From assembly GCA_019638675.1 (NCBI GenBank), contig JAHBTE010000001.1, positions 2,760,605 through 2,824,604 of the forward strand: a stretch of DNA of 64,000 bases. Reading direction: 5' to 3'. Made by a program: the position numbers and the translations under genes. The stretch's first letter is position 1, and every line of letters begins with the position of its first letter. Below the pieces are notes generated by a model. That model searched no databases, had not been told where the DNA came from, and worked only from the letters and a program-made list of their open reading frames with translations. This document shows positions 55,911 to 64,000 of this stretch, one piece after another. The stretch is from Fimbriimonadaceae bacterium. Lineage in GTDB: Bacteria > Armatimonadota > Fimbriimonadia > Fimbriimonadales > Fimbriimonadaceae.

Positions 55911-56798
55911 TTAGTATTGAATTGGTGTCCCGAAGTTTGAGAAGTCAAAGTCTGGCATAAACAACAGGGTGTGGCAGAAGTTAGTATCTTGATACTCAAC
56001 CCACTGTGCGACACCACCCGCGTTGTAGCGAGCCCAGAAGTCTGTACGGAAGTCGCTTGCATTTGTTGGACCAGAGGCAACTCTTTGGAACTTAGCATGA
56101 CTGTCTGAAAATACGGCGTTCATACCGTTACCATACAACCACATTGAAGCACCAGCTGGGTTACTCAGTTCGCTCCAAGTACCGTTAGCACCGCTACAAG
56201 TTGGACTTGAAGGAACAAATACGCACGCAGAGCCAGCCGTTGGGCAGCGAAGGAATGGTGCAGGCCGGGTAGCACCCTTGTAGTTTCGATTTCCGTAAGC
56301 AGAAGTCATCATTCTCAACTGCGCAACTTCGTTAATTGCGGTAGATGAGTAGGATTGAAGGTTGCCGTTGAAACTGTAACCGATGTCATACCGAGTTTGA
56401 CCAGCACTATAAATCCAACCAGGGATACTGTAATCGTTTCCTGAAGGAGTTTTTAGGATTTGCCAGTTCTTAGTGTATGCATGGGTTGAGTTTGGAAATA
56501 CGTGACGTCGAGCATCGTGATATGCCGCAGATACGGTTCCGTCCCAATCGGCTGGAGTATCAACGTACGATCCGCTGAACCAAGTTGGGCCAAGCGACGG
56601 AATCGTCAAGGGGAACAGATCGTCATAATCCGCCAAATAAATTTGGACTGCGGTACCGACTTGCTTTTGATTGGATAAGTCTTGTGTCTTTTTAGCTGCA
56701 ACTTTAGCTTGTGCAAAGACAGGGAAAAGAATGGCCGCCAAAATGGCGATGATGGCAATAACCACCAGCAGTTCAATCAATGTGAATGCCTTTTTCAT
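55911..56798 (-). CDS. Cassette 7 prepilin-like protein (inverted)
   Basis: The 295-residue protein starts at ATG 56798 with the family signal [18 protein letters not shown]. It keeps [29 protein letters not shown], a Cys pair in RCPTAGSACVFVP, FSDSHAKFQRVA (closest here to the classical DGH motif) and the tail FMPDFDF. The SxCxGANGTWSEL phrase is shared with cassette 8, so the two form a subgroup. It lies head-to-head with nuoF and tail-to-tail with nuoE. Confidence 0.87.
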   Translation of the reverse strand: MKKAFTLIELLVVIAIIAILAAILFPVFAQAKVAAKKTQDLSNQKQVGTAVQIYLADYDDLFPLTIPSLGPTWFSGSYVDTPADWDGTVSAAYHDARRHVFPNSTHAYTKNWQILKTPSGNDYSIPGWIYSAGQTRYDIGYSFNGNLQSYSSTAINEVAQLRMMTSAYGNRNYKGATRPAPFLRCPTAGSACVFVPSSPTCSGANGTWSELSNPAGASMWLYGNGMNAVFSDSHAKFQRVASGPTNASDFRTDFWARYNAGGVAQWVEYQDTNFCHTLLFMPDFDFSNFGTPIQY

Positions 56799-56805
56799 GT
56801 TATAA

Positions 56806-56910
56806 ATCCTTGGTTGCGAATGCAAGTGCATAAATGCAACTAGAAAATGGATGCCATAAACATCCACTAACTTGTGTAAATTATATCAGAATCAACTCAA
56901 AAGTGTTCCT
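56806..56910 (-). promoter_or_regulatory. Cassette 7 promoter and two-hairpin 5' leader
   Basis: Read on the minus strand: box AGGAACAC (56910-56903), 17 bases, box TATAAT (56885-56880), then hairpin A TGGATG (56866-56861) with CATCCA (56853-56848) and TTTTCT. Hairpin B GTTGC (56840-56836) pairs with GCAAC (56817-56813), followed by AAGGAT before ATG 56798. Order and spacing match the plus-strand cassettes. Confidence 0.68.
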
Positions 56911-57093
56911 AAAAGTTAGTAAAAATGCAGAAACTTGCTTATTTCTCTAATTGCCCATTAGCTTTGAGCCGCCTTTCGATTTTGAATTCCGCGGGTGGAT
57001 AAAGGTATAGCTTCTTGCATCTTCGTCGTAGGAAATCATAGAATAGCTAGACCATCTCAGGTGGCAGATTCTGAGTAGAATCAAAAGTGCGCC

Positions 57094-58422
57094 ATGGCCG
57101 AACTCAAACTGCTTTTCGAACACGCTCACAAATCAGAATTCCGAACCCTCAAAGGGTATCTGGCGAACGGCGGTTACACGGGATTAAAGAAGTCCCTGAA
57201 AATGGAAAAGCAAGCGATCATTGACGAAGTCAAAGCATCCGGTTTGCGCGGACGCGGCGGCGCTGGCTTCCCTACTTGGATTAAGTGGAACGGCATCCCC
57301 AAAGATAAAACTCAACCCCACTATATTTTGTGCAACGCCGACGAGGGCGAGCCTGGCACCTTTAAAGATAAGCAGCTGATGGAACAATGCCCCTTCGAGC
57401 TGATCGAAGGCATGACCATCGCTGGATTCTGCACCCAAGCTGAGGTTGGCTATATCTACATTCGCGGGGAATTCGTAGATGCTGCCCGTTCACTCCGCAA
57501 CGCAATCGACGAAGCTTATGCGGGTGGTTACCTCGGCAAAAACATCCAAGGATCAGGATTCGATTTCGACCTTTACATCCACCTCGGAGCTGGTTCGTAC
57601 GAATGTGGTGAAGAGTCGGCCTTGATGTCTTCGCTCATGGGCGAGCGCGGAATGCCGCGACTCAAGTTCCCTCACGCTCCGTTGCCAACCATCGCCGGAT
57701 TGTTCGACCGACCAACCGTGATCAACAACGTTGAAACTTACTGCTGCGCGCCATACATCGTAGATCGCGGCGGCGAATGGTACGCCACACTCGGAGCATC
57801 CACAAAGAACTCTCGTGGAACAAAGCTTTTCTCAGTTTCGGGTCACGTAAACAAGCCAGGCAACTACGAGATCGAATTCGGAACCACGCTCATGGAGCTG
57901 CTGGAGCTTTCCGGCGGAATGAAGGGCGGCAAGCTCAAAGCCTGCGTTCCTGGCGGTTCTTCGGTTCCCATCATCAATGCCGCAGATACCGAAATCGCCG
58001 TGATCGGCTACGAAGAAATGGCCGAGGTTAAAACCATGGTCGGTTCAGGCGCCTGTATGTTCCTGAACGAGCACACCTGCATCGTCAGCTTCATCTGGCG
58101 AACCGCACTGTTTTACGCCAACGAATCGTGCGGTAAGTGCACGCCCTGCCGGGAAGGCACCAAGTGGATGGAGCAAATCCTCCGCCGAATCGTGATGGGC
58201 AACGGTCAGCCAGGAGATATGGAACTGCTCCTGCAAATTACCGAACAGATCGACGGTCGTTCGTTCTGTGGGTTGGGTGACGCCGCCGCTTGGCCCGTCG
58301 CCGCCGCACTTCGAGTCTTCCCCGAAGAGTTTGAGTACTACATCAAGAACGGCACTTCAATTGTGAAATCTGCGGAAAGCAAAGCCATGGCTCCGTCGTG
58401 GCAACAAGCTGTGCTGGTCTAA
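57094..58422 (+). CDS. nuoF: NADH-quinone oxidoreductase subunit F
   Basis: NuoF carries the FMN and NADH sites and a [4Fe-4S] cluster. The 442-residue protein has SGLRGRGGAGFPTWIKW (about 49-65), CNADEGEPGTFKD, HLGAGSYECGEESALMSSL and the cluster motif ESCGKCTPCREGTKWM (about 345-360) with a fourth Cys in FCGLGD. Length is normal. The gap of 295 bases upstream is shared with cassette 7, so promoters lie back to back there. Confidence 0.97.
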   Translation: MAELKLLFEHAHKSEFRTLKGYLANGGYTGLKKSLKMEKQAIIDEVKASGLRGRGGAGFPTWIKWNGIPKDKTQPHYILCNADEGEPGTFKDKQLMEQCPFELIEGMTIAGFCTQAEVGYIYIRGEFVDAARSLRNAIDEAYAGGYLGKNIQGSGFDFDLYIHLGAGSYECGEESALMSSLMGERGMPRLKFPHAPLPTIAGLFDRPTVINNVETYCCAPYIVDRGGEWYATLGASTKNSRGTKLFSVSGHVNKPGNYEIEFGTTLMELLELSGGMKGGKLKACVPGGSSVPIINAADTEIAVIGYEEMAEVKTMVGSGACMFLNEHTCIVSFIWRTALFYANESCGKCTPCREGTKWMEQILRRIVMGNGQPGDMELLLQITEQIDGRSFCGLGDAAAWPVAAALRVFPEEFEYYIKNGTSIVKSAESKAMAPSWQQAVLV

Positions 58423-58450
58423 GCGCAACTTCTCGTTCCCAGAAAGCGTC

Positions 58451-59386
58451 ATGATCGCCAAGATGCTTCCATTGCTTGTGTGTGCCTGCCTTTCCCAGCA
58501 AACGGGCTTTACTCTTGTCGAAAGTTTTGACCTCACCGACGAAACCGTGCTCATTGGAAGCCCGCTTGCCAAAAGTTTCTACATTGTTACTTATAAAGAT
58601 AAGCTAGCAGAATCTCGCGGCCGCGGATATGAAATTGCGATCAAAAATCCTGAAAAAAAGCCTATTGTTGACAGAATGCTTGAAAGCAACTGGGCAGCTG
58701 TTGCTGGCACCGATAAAAACGGGTATCCACTTCTCCAACTTGATTACGAAGACCCGGCTCCCCCGAACGGCGGAGCCAGTTTCGGCACAACCAAACCAAT
58801 GTACCAAAGGGGCATTGCAAACTACTTTAGCGATTCCGGTATGTTGGTATTTACCAATAGTAACGAATTATTTACGCTTGTCAACTCAACATCGTCAAAC
58901 GGGACATTTTCAATCACTCTAACCGACCAAACAAGACTGGCATCATTTGACGGCAAAGACCACTTATTTACTATCCGACCAAATCGCATAAATAATTCCC
59001 ACGATTTGATTCTGAGCCTCTACAAATGGGTTGATAATCCTACGCCTGTACTTGAAAAATCAATCGTTTTTCCAACCTACACACAAGAGCGCAAATACAG
59101 CATTAGTTATCTTGTCGCAGCCAATAAAGGACTCTGTTACCTTGCGCTTGATTCCTGGCCAATTGAAAAAAGCGCTGACTCCCCACCTCCGACCCGTGCG
59201 ATCCTTGCTATTGATCTTTTTACTGGCGCACGGGAAACTGTACTAGAAGAATCCTTTGAGTACAGTCCAACAGGCATGTTGCCGCCAGCATACACACACC
59301 TTCAAACTATTCAATCCGGTAAGTACCTTGCGATTATTACAATGGACAAAGCCCGAATATTCCGATCTAACCGACTCTCCCACTGA
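58451..59386 (+). CDS. Unknown exported protein, paralogue pair member 1
   Basis: I do not recognise this 311-residue protein. It has a short signal peptide (MIAKMLPLLVCACLSQ) and strand-rich text that may be a beta-propeller. VESFDLTDETVLIGSPLAKSFYI (about 24-46) is echoed in the next gene as VESFPLNNETLIGSPLADTFYI. The C-terminal QSGKYLAIITMDKARIF also matches. It begins 28 bases after nuoF. Confidence 0.6.
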   Translation: MIAKMLPLLVCACLSQQTGFTLVESFDLTDETVLIGSPLAKSFYIVTYKDKLAESRGRGYEIAIKNPEKKPIVDRMLESNWAAVAGTDKNGYPLLQLDYEDPAPPNGGASFGTTKPMYQRGIANYFSDSGMLVFTNSNELFTLVNSTSSNGTFSITLTDQTRLASFDGKDHLFTIRPNRINNSHDLILSLYKWVDNPTPVLEKSIVFPTYTQERKYSISYLVAANKGLCYLALDSWPIEKSADSPPPTRAILAIDLFTGARETVLEESFEYSPTGMLPPAYTHLQTIQSGKYLAIITMDKARIFRSNRLSH

Positions 59387-59451
59387 ACCAGCAAATGTAA
59401 GAAAGCAACCAGTGTTCCATTGAACCCTAGTCGTGCGTCAGAGCCATTAAG

Positions 59452-60393
59452 ATGGTTTTGCTAACTATTGCCTTACTCACGACTCAACCAGAGTACAAGC
59501 TCGTTGAGTCGTTTCCCCTGAACAATGAAACGCTCATTGGAAGCCCACTGGCAGATACCTTCTATATAGAACGCCGACGCTACCCCTATTCCCCCGCAAA
59601 AGACGAAAGCAAAGCGGGCGTCCAAGTCTATGAGAAATCCCCCGGCAAAGAGCCAAAACTTCTAAAAGCTTTTGCCGACTCCCCTGCCTTACTGGGTACA
59701 GATGGAGAAGGACGTCCGGTTTATCAAACTAGTTTTGTGAAGACAACAACGATTGGGAGAGAGCCGCAATTCTATGACGATTACGAGTATCGCGCTTACT
59801 CAATTGATTCAGGCACCATCATTGAATATAAGGGCAGCTTAAGTACGATTCTCACCGGCCCTCAACGAGACTCTAAAGTGGTTCGCTTTCCAAGCGGAAT
59901 GTCTGATGATCCAAGTGTCGCGATCATCTCATCAAGACCCTGGCTGTTATCCTCCGATGGTCGAGATCATTTAGTAACTTTGAACGTTGATGACCCCGAA
60001 AATCCTCAGAATTTGATCCTCACTTTATTGCGGTGGGGGACTACGATTAACACCTTGGAAACTGTAGCGAATTACACAGTTCCTTGTTTTGATGGTAAGG
60101 AAAGTTTTCATATCACCGCCCTTGCTTCGGCTAAAGAATCGCTTTGCTACATAGCGCTCGAAACCTGGACTCGTACCGATACAGGATTTGCCGACAAGGC
60201 AAAGCGTCAGATTCTGGCAGTAGATGTTGTCAAAAAAACCAAAACAACTCTTGCCACATTTGAAATTGATGGGCCGCAATCTCAACCTGAAAGTTCTATG
60301 AGAACTCCATCTGTCGAACTATCAACAATCCAAGGTGGAAAATTCTTGGCCGTTACACAAGAAGGAAAAGTTTCTATCTACCAGCGACAGTAG
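59452..60393 (+). CDS. Unknown exported protein, paralogue pair member 2
   Basis: The 313-residue protein is a tandem paralogue of the previous gene, with the same opening, a DGRDHLVTLN segment matching FDGKDHLFTIRPN, a shared ESLCYIALETW/KGLCYLALDSW block (about 228-238) and a QGGKFLAVTQEGKVSIY tail. The N-terminus is weakly hydrophobic and may be a signal peptide. No function can be assigned. Confidence 0.6.
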   Translation: MVLLTIALLTTQPEYKLVESFPLNNETLIGSPLADTFYIERRRYPYSPAKDESKAGVQVYEKSPGKEPKLLKAFADSPALLGTDGEGRPVYQTSFVKTTTIGREPQFYDDYEYRAYSIDSGTIIEYKGSLSTILTGPQRDSKVVRFPSGMSDDPSVAIISSRPWLLSSDGRDHLVTLNVDDPENPQNLILTLLRWGTTINTLETVANYTVPCFDGKESFHITALASAKESLCYIALETWTRTDTGFADKAKRQILAVDVVKKTKTTLATFEIDGPQSQPESSMRTPSVELSTIQGGKFLAVTQEGKVSIYQRQ

Positions 60394-60451
60394 CGCGTTC
60401 GTTTGTGAACAGGCAGTAGAGACATTGAGCGTTCTCAATCTATAATCTTCC

Positions 60452-61030
60452 ATGACTAAAAACCGCATGGAAGCGTTTTCCGATGGAGTTCTCGCCATCG
60501 TCATCACGATCATGGTTTTAGAGCTCAAAGTGCCACATGGTGCGGATGTCGAAACCCTCAAACCCCTCCTTCCGATCTTTCTCAGTTATGTTCTAAGCTT
60601 TATCTACATTGGTATTTATTGGAATAATCACCATCATATGCTCCATACGGTTCACCATGTAAACGGAAAGATGCTCTGGGCAAACCTGCACTTATTATTC
60701 TGGCTTTCCCTGATTCCTTTTAGCACTGGGTGGTTAGGTGAAAACCATTTCCAACAGTTGCCAGCTGCTGTTTACGGGTTTAACCTCGTGATGTGCGCAA
60801 TTGCCTACACAATTTTGCAGAGCAAAATTATCAAAGAGCATGGCCCGGATTCACCGCTCTATAAAGCCGTTGGAAGAGATTGGAAAGGCAAGGCATCGTT
60901 ATTGTGTTATGTATTGTCTATCCCGCTCGCATTTGTAAATCAGTGGATTGCAATGGCAATTTTCGCTATCGTCGCGGTCATTTGGTTTGTGCCTGATAAA
61001 CGTATCGAAGACACACTCCACCATGAATAG
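60452..61030 (+). CDS. TMEM175-family potassium channel
   Basis: The 192-residue protein has six membrane helices. The first contains RMEAFSDGVLAIVITIMVLEL (about 5-25 as a whole), the FSD-type signature of the TMEM175/DUF1211 family, whose bacterial members form leak-like K+ channels as tetramers. HHHMLHTVHHVNGKMLWANL is the usual His-rich loop. Conductance is inferred from the family. Confidence 0.88.
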   Translation: MTKNRMEAFSDGVLAIVITIMVLELKVPHGADVETLKPLLPIFLSYVLSFIYIGIYWNNHHHMLHTVHHVNGKMLWANLHLLFWLSLIPFSTGWLGENHFQQLPAAVYGFNLVMCAIAYTILQSKIIKEHGPDSPLYKAVGRDWKGKASLLCYVLSIPLAFVNQWIAMAIFAIVAVIWFVPDKRIEDTLHHE

Positions 61031-61074
61031 GTGACCACTCCGCCCCTCTAAAGCAATCTAAACTAAAGGGGCGA

Positions 61075-62379
61075 ATGCTCAGCCCGTTCCTCCCCGAAAA
61101 AATGCAGCTCAGCCAAGAGCAAATGAACGCTCTTGACCAAGTAGCGCATTACGCGATGGGTGGTCGGCTGATTTTTGTAACCGGTCGCGCGGGAACAGGG
61201 AAATCCACTTTACTCCGCGCGTTGAAATCAACATTTCCCGGCAAGGCCGTGATTCTTGCCCCCACCGGACTTGCGGCCGTCAATGCGGGTGGGCAAACGA
61301 TCCACAGCTTCTTCAACTTCCCCCTCGGCCCGCTTGATCCGGCCACTTCCGAGATTCCGCTATTCCGATCCGGGGCACCGAAATCTCGGCTTATCCGAAA
61401 CCTCGAAGCAATTTTTATCGATGAAATTTCAATGGTTCGCGCCGATCTGCTTGATGCAATCGATATCAGTCTTCGCAAAAACCGTGAATCAGATCAGCCG
61501 TTCGGAGGAGTTCCCATCGTGGCATTCGGAGATATCTGGCAACTTGAACCGGTCGTTGCCGGTAATGCAGAGCAAGAATTCCTCGCCCACCATTACAACA
61601 GTCCGTTTTTCTTCGACTCTGCCGTCATCAAATCAATCGGAATTGACATTATCGAGTTAAAAACAGTTCACCGTCAGGCGAATGATCAAGAATTCTTATG
61701 GTTGCTTGACCAAATCCGCGAAGGTAACACGAATGAGCTTGAGCACATCAATGCTAGAGTCGCTCCTGCACCGGGTGAAGACATTCTCAACCTCACAGTA
61801 ACTAATGCAAAAGCAGGTGCAATCAACAATCTGCGCTTGCTCCAGATCAACACTCCCGAGCATCACTACGAAGCAAAAATCGAAGGCCAATTTGGGCGAG
61901 AATTACCCGCCGAAGAAATTCTGCGGCTGAAACCCGGTGCCCGCGTAATGTTTATCAAGAACTCGACCGATTGGGTGAACGGCTCTCTGGGAACGGTTAT
62001 CCAGCCTACCAATGAGACAATATCTGTTCGGCTTGATGAAGGCAAAACAGTAGAAGTTGGACGGGAGGTTTGGGAAAAAAATCGCTACTCGTGGGATCGA
62101 AACCGCGGACAAATCGTCACAGAGCCAGTCGGGAGTTTTACGCAATATCCGCTACGGCTGGCCTGGGCCGTCACCATTCATAAATCTCAGGGACTTACAT
62201 TTGACCAAATCCATCTAGAGCTAGATCGCCCTGCCTTTAGCCATGGACAAATCTATGTGGCACTCTCTCGCTGTCGCTCTCTAAACGGGCTCACTATTTC
62301 ACGCGAGATAGTTGCGAAAGAGATAATTATTAATCGAAACGTCATTGAATTCGCTTATTCAAGCGGGTTGCTCAATTAG
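61075..62379 (+). CDS. PIF1-like DNA helicase
   Basis: The 434-residue SF1B helicase has motif I GRAGTGKSTLLRAL (about 36-49), motif Ia APTGLAAVNAGGQTIHSFF, motif II DEISMVRADLLDAI, motif III GDIWQLEPV and motif VI region AVTIHKSQGLTFD ... YVALSRCRSLNGL. It lacks the long N- and C-terminal extensions of eukaryotic Pif1. It would unwind DNA 5' to 3', for example at G-quadruplexes or stalled forks. ATG 61102 is an alternative start. Confidence 0.9.
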   Translation: MLSPFLPEKMQLSQEQMNALDQVAHYAMGGRLIFVTGRAGTGKSTLLRALKSTFPGKAVILAPTGLAAVNAGGQTIHSFFNFPLGPLDPATSEIPLFRSGAPKSRLIRNLEAIFIDEISMVRADLLDAIDISLRKNRESDQPFGGVPIVAFGDIWQLEPVVAGNAEQEFLAHHYNSPFFFDSAVIKSIGIDIIELKTVHRQANDQEFLWLLDQIREGNTNELEHINARVAPAPGEDILNLTVTNAKAGAINNLRLLQINTPEHHYEAKIEGQFGRELPAEEILRLKPGARVMFIKNSTDWVNGSLGTVIQPTNETISVRLDEGKTVEVGREVWEKNRYSWDRNRGQIVTEPVGSFTQYPLRLAWAVTIHKSQGLTFDQIHLELDRPAFSHGQIYVALSRCRSLNGLTISREIVAKEIIINRNVIEFAYSSGLLN

Positions 62380-62427
62380 GTCTTTTGGCACACTTGAAAC
62401 AAATTTTGGACCTAGTCTAAATTTGAC

Positions 62428-62439
62428 TTTAGGTTCAAA
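62428..62439 (-). repeat. TTTGAACCTAAA motif before cassette 8
   Basis: TTTAGGTTCAAA (plus strand) is the exact complement of the cassette-1 repeat at 44508-44519. A similar TTTGGACCTAG lies at 62405-62415 in the opposite direction. Position upstream of a cassette promoter in both cases suggests a regulator site. Confidence 0.4.
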
Positions 62440-62459
62440 TATGGAGTTCCCAAATTTTC

Positions 62460-62520
62460 AGAAACTCTTTTGGAATATTAAATTTACTGTCGTATACTTA
62501 ACAGACCCCTTTGGAGGGTC
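62460..62520 (+). promoter_or_regulatory. Cassette 8 possible promoter and leader hairpin
   Basis: AGAAACTC (62460-62467), 17 bases, TACTGT (62485-62490) has the cassette spacing but a poor second box. Only one hairpin follows: GACCC (62504-62508) with GGGTC (62516-62520), whose loop and arm contain the GGAGGG ribosome site. This leader is a weaker member of the set. Confidence 0.4.
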
Positions 62521-62528
62521 ATGCCAAT

Positions 62529-63446
62529 ATGAAACGTGCATTTACATTGATTGAACTGCTTGTGGTGATTGCGATTATCGCGATTCTCGCCGCAATCCTC
62601 TTCCCCGTCTTCGCCCAAGCGAAGGTCGCCGCGAAAAAAGCTAAAGGCTTGGCTGAAATCAAGCAAATGGCTACCGCGACGATCATTTATCAGTCCGACT
62701 ATGACGATCTGTTCCCGCTTGGTTATGGATTCGATGCATCTTGTGCAAACGGCGGCTGGTGTCTAAACTACTACCATGCGGTACCAGCAGACTGGCGACC
62801 AGGCTTCCCACAATCTTATGTAGACCGAGCACTGCAAAACCCAGTTAACTCAACTCAGCCTTACCGCAAGAATTACCAAATGGTAAAAATTGATGCTGGC
62901 ACAACAAAGAGCCTCGCTGTCACTTACACGGGCGCATTAAAAACACCAGCAGATACGGGTTACACTTACAACGGTTTGCTCTCAGGCTATAACGGAACTG
63001 CGGTCAACCAAATCAGTAGCACGCCAATGTGGCATGCGATGTACGGAAACATCAACGTAAAGGGATTCAACATTTCCTCACCTGCTTTGTACTGTACAAA
63101 TGGTGCTGCCGCTTGTAACTACGTTCCTGCAACTGCGAGTTGTAGCGGAGCAAACGGAACTTGGACGGTCGTTATCATTGAAGCTACGCAAGCTGCATTT
63201 GGTTCTCACCACATCTACGGAAACGGTGAAAACTGGACATATACCGATTCTTCAGCTAAGTTCAAGAAACTTGGTATGCAGCTAAATGGTGCATCAGACT
63301 TCCGCAACGATCCATGGACTCGTTACGATAGCGGAGCCCGACCAGGCGGCGGATGGTATGACCAGTGGTATTGCCACATGTATGCATTCACCCCAGACTG
63401 GGATGGACAAGCACCAACCGCTCCGTTCGAAGAGGTTTGGTATTAA
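62529..63446 (+). CDS. Cassette 8 prepilin-like protein
   Basis: The 305-residue protein begins at ATG 62529 ([13 protein letters not shown]), 10 bases after GGAGGG. It keeps [31 protein letters not shown], a Cys pair in CTNGAAACNYVP, YTDSSAKFKKLG and the tail CHMYAFTPDWDG. ATASCSGANGTWTVV links it to cassette 7. It is 9 kb from the array and stands next to a MacB-type permease gene. Confidence 0.87.
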   Translation: MKRAFTLIELLVVIAIIAILAAILFPVFAQAKVAAKKAKGLAEIKQMATATIIYQSDYDDLFPLGYGFDASCANGGWCLNYYHAVPADWRPGFPQSYVDRALQNPVNSTQPYRKNYQMVKIDAGTTKSLAVTYTGALKTPADTGYTYNGLLSGYNGTAVNQISSTPMWHAMYGNINVKGFNISSPALYCTNGAAACNYVPATASCSGANGTWTVVIIEATQAAFGSHHIYGNGENWTYTDSSAKFKKLGMQLNGASDFRNDPWTRYDSGARPGGGWYDQWYCHMYAFTPDWDGQAPTAPFEEVWY

Positions 63447-63447
63447 G

Positions 63448-63648
63448 TTGAAAAAAGGAATCTTCTTAGCACTGATCGCTGGGTTACTGTCCTTTGGCAT
63501 CATGGGATGCAATAGCGAAGAGCAGCCAACTGAAGGGGATGCAGCGATCATCAAAGATACGCCTAAAAATACCGATCCACCAGCAAAGGCTTTGCGCGAA
63601 CGGGCAGGTGCTTCGCCAACCGTTGAACAAGCTCCTGGCGGTAATTAG
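63448..63648 (+). CDS. Cassette 8 small lipoprotein
   Basis: The 66-residue protein starts with TTG 63448, one base after the prepilin stop. KKGIFLALIAGLLSFGIMGC is a signal peptide with lipobox IMGC, Asn-Ser following. The mature part carries EEQPTEGDAAIIKDTPKN and RERAGASPTVEQAPGGN. An ATG further upstream in the same frame lies inside the prepilin and would not give a signal peptide. Confidence 0.72.
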   Translation: MKKGIFLALIAGLLSFGIMGCNSEEQPTEGDAAIIKDTPKNTDPPAKALRERAGASPTVEQAPGGN

Positions 63649-63666
63649 TCACTCTGCGTAAATAGT

Positions 63667-63705
63667 GATAGCCTCCTATTCTTGGAATGGGAGGCTATCT
63701 TGTTT
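63667..63705 (+). terminator. Terminator of cassette 8
   Basis: GATAGCCTCC (63667-63676) pairs with GGAGGCTATC (63690-63699), with further pairing inside the loop, followed by TTGTTT. Confidence 0.93.
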
Positions 63706-63778
63706 ATTCCCAGAATCAAAAGTCTTTTGCCTGATCTACGAAAAGTAGATTACAAATTAGCGTACAAATTACTGTAGG

Positions 63779-64000
63779 ATGACTTCTCCCTTTCAGAGCC
63801 TAATCGAAAATGCTAGGTCATCTTTTCTTGCGATGGTTGGAATCGCCGTCGCTTCAATGGCAATCCTACTGTTAGTCAGCATTGGACTAGGTGTGCAAAA
63901 AGACATCACCGGGCAAATCGATTCCCTCGGCGCCGACCTGCTCATAGTTGTTCCTGGCAAAGTTGATCTAGGTTCTTTCAACCCCAACTTCGCGGGAAAA
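63779..64000 (+). CDS. MacB-type ABC transporter permease (partial)
   Basis: A frame opens at ATG 63779 and runs off the window (74 codons). It encodes SLIENARSSFLAMVGIAVAS, a membrane helix and VQKDITGQIDSLGADLLIVV, the start of a MacB/FtsX-like periplasmic core domain permease (N-terminal helix, then the lGanl.vv.pG pattern). Its ATPase partner is probably beyond the edge. Confidence 0.8.
   Translation, partial: MTSPFQSLIENARSSFLAMVGIAVASMAILLLVSIGLGVQKDITGQIDSLGADLLIVVPGKVDLGSFNPNFAGK

Noticed and set aside
63286-63447. Longer form of the cassette 8 lipoprotein starting inside the prepilin
   Set aside because: It would bury the signal peptide and overlap the prepilin frame; TTG 63448 gives a proper lipoprotein signal at the family position.

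Overview
The window looks like chromosome of a diderm bacterium of the Armatimonadota, probably the Fimbriimonadia. The main pointer is a large family of prepilin-like proteins whose N-terminus runs from FTLIELLVV into an LFPVFAQAK segment, a pattern I associate with that group. A PEP-CTERM protein, a heptosyltransferase-type GT9, a PagL-like lipid A deacylase and a probable outer-membrane barrel support a diderm with LPS. This assignment is from memory of protein families, not from a search.

Layout. 1-2641 is the edge of a prophage or its remnant: the end of a terminase large subunit, an HK97-type portal, a sigma-like gene and an S24 repressor that abuts a dus gene. 2644-8453 holds dus, four glycosyltransferases for surface polysaccharide, proline dehydrogenase and tRNA-Pro(TGG). 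8527-18462 is mixed: a PEP-CTERM protein, an ArsR/DUF6428 pair with a palindromic operator, the GTPase Der, a PagL-like enzyme, an alkyl-base DNA glycosylase, a secreted lysyl-oxidase-like protein, an MFS carrier and a GYF/prepilin chimera. 18530-33614 carries aspS, nrdR, a GH29 fucosidase, a TlpA-type thioredoxin, membrane proteins, a PAS-GGDEF-EAL c-di-GMP enzyme and a GYF-TM2 protein. 33618-43343 is a minus-strand block: purD-recR-ybaB-dnaX with SRP RNA, an ABC-2 exporter with a TPR partner, and trpD-trpC-trpF.

From 43393 the genes of respiratory complex I run nuoA-nuoC, nuoD-GNAT-nuoE and nuoF, but they are split apart. Six tandem cassettes lie between nuoC and nuoD. One inverted cassette lies between nuoE and nuoF, and an eighth lies at 62460-63705. 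No nuoB stands between nuoA and nuoC.

Each cassette has the same plan: a promoter-like pair (GGGAACTC-like box, 16-17 nt, GTAGTA-like box), a hairpin followed by a U-tract at the predicted 5' end of the mRNA, usually a second small hairpin touching the Shine-Dalgarno, a prepilin of about 295-311 aa, a lipoprotein of 60-76 aa starting a few bases later, and a terminator hairpin. The hairpins differ in sequence between cassettes but keep their pairing and position. Cassettes 2, 3 and 5 are close copies, and cassettes 2 and 5 encode identical lipoproteins. I regard this prepilin-lipoprotein cassette family with its shared 5' leader as the best candidate for an undescribed system in the window. 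Its function is unknown; surface display with variation by gene conversion is an inference.

The window ends inside a MacB-type permease gene.
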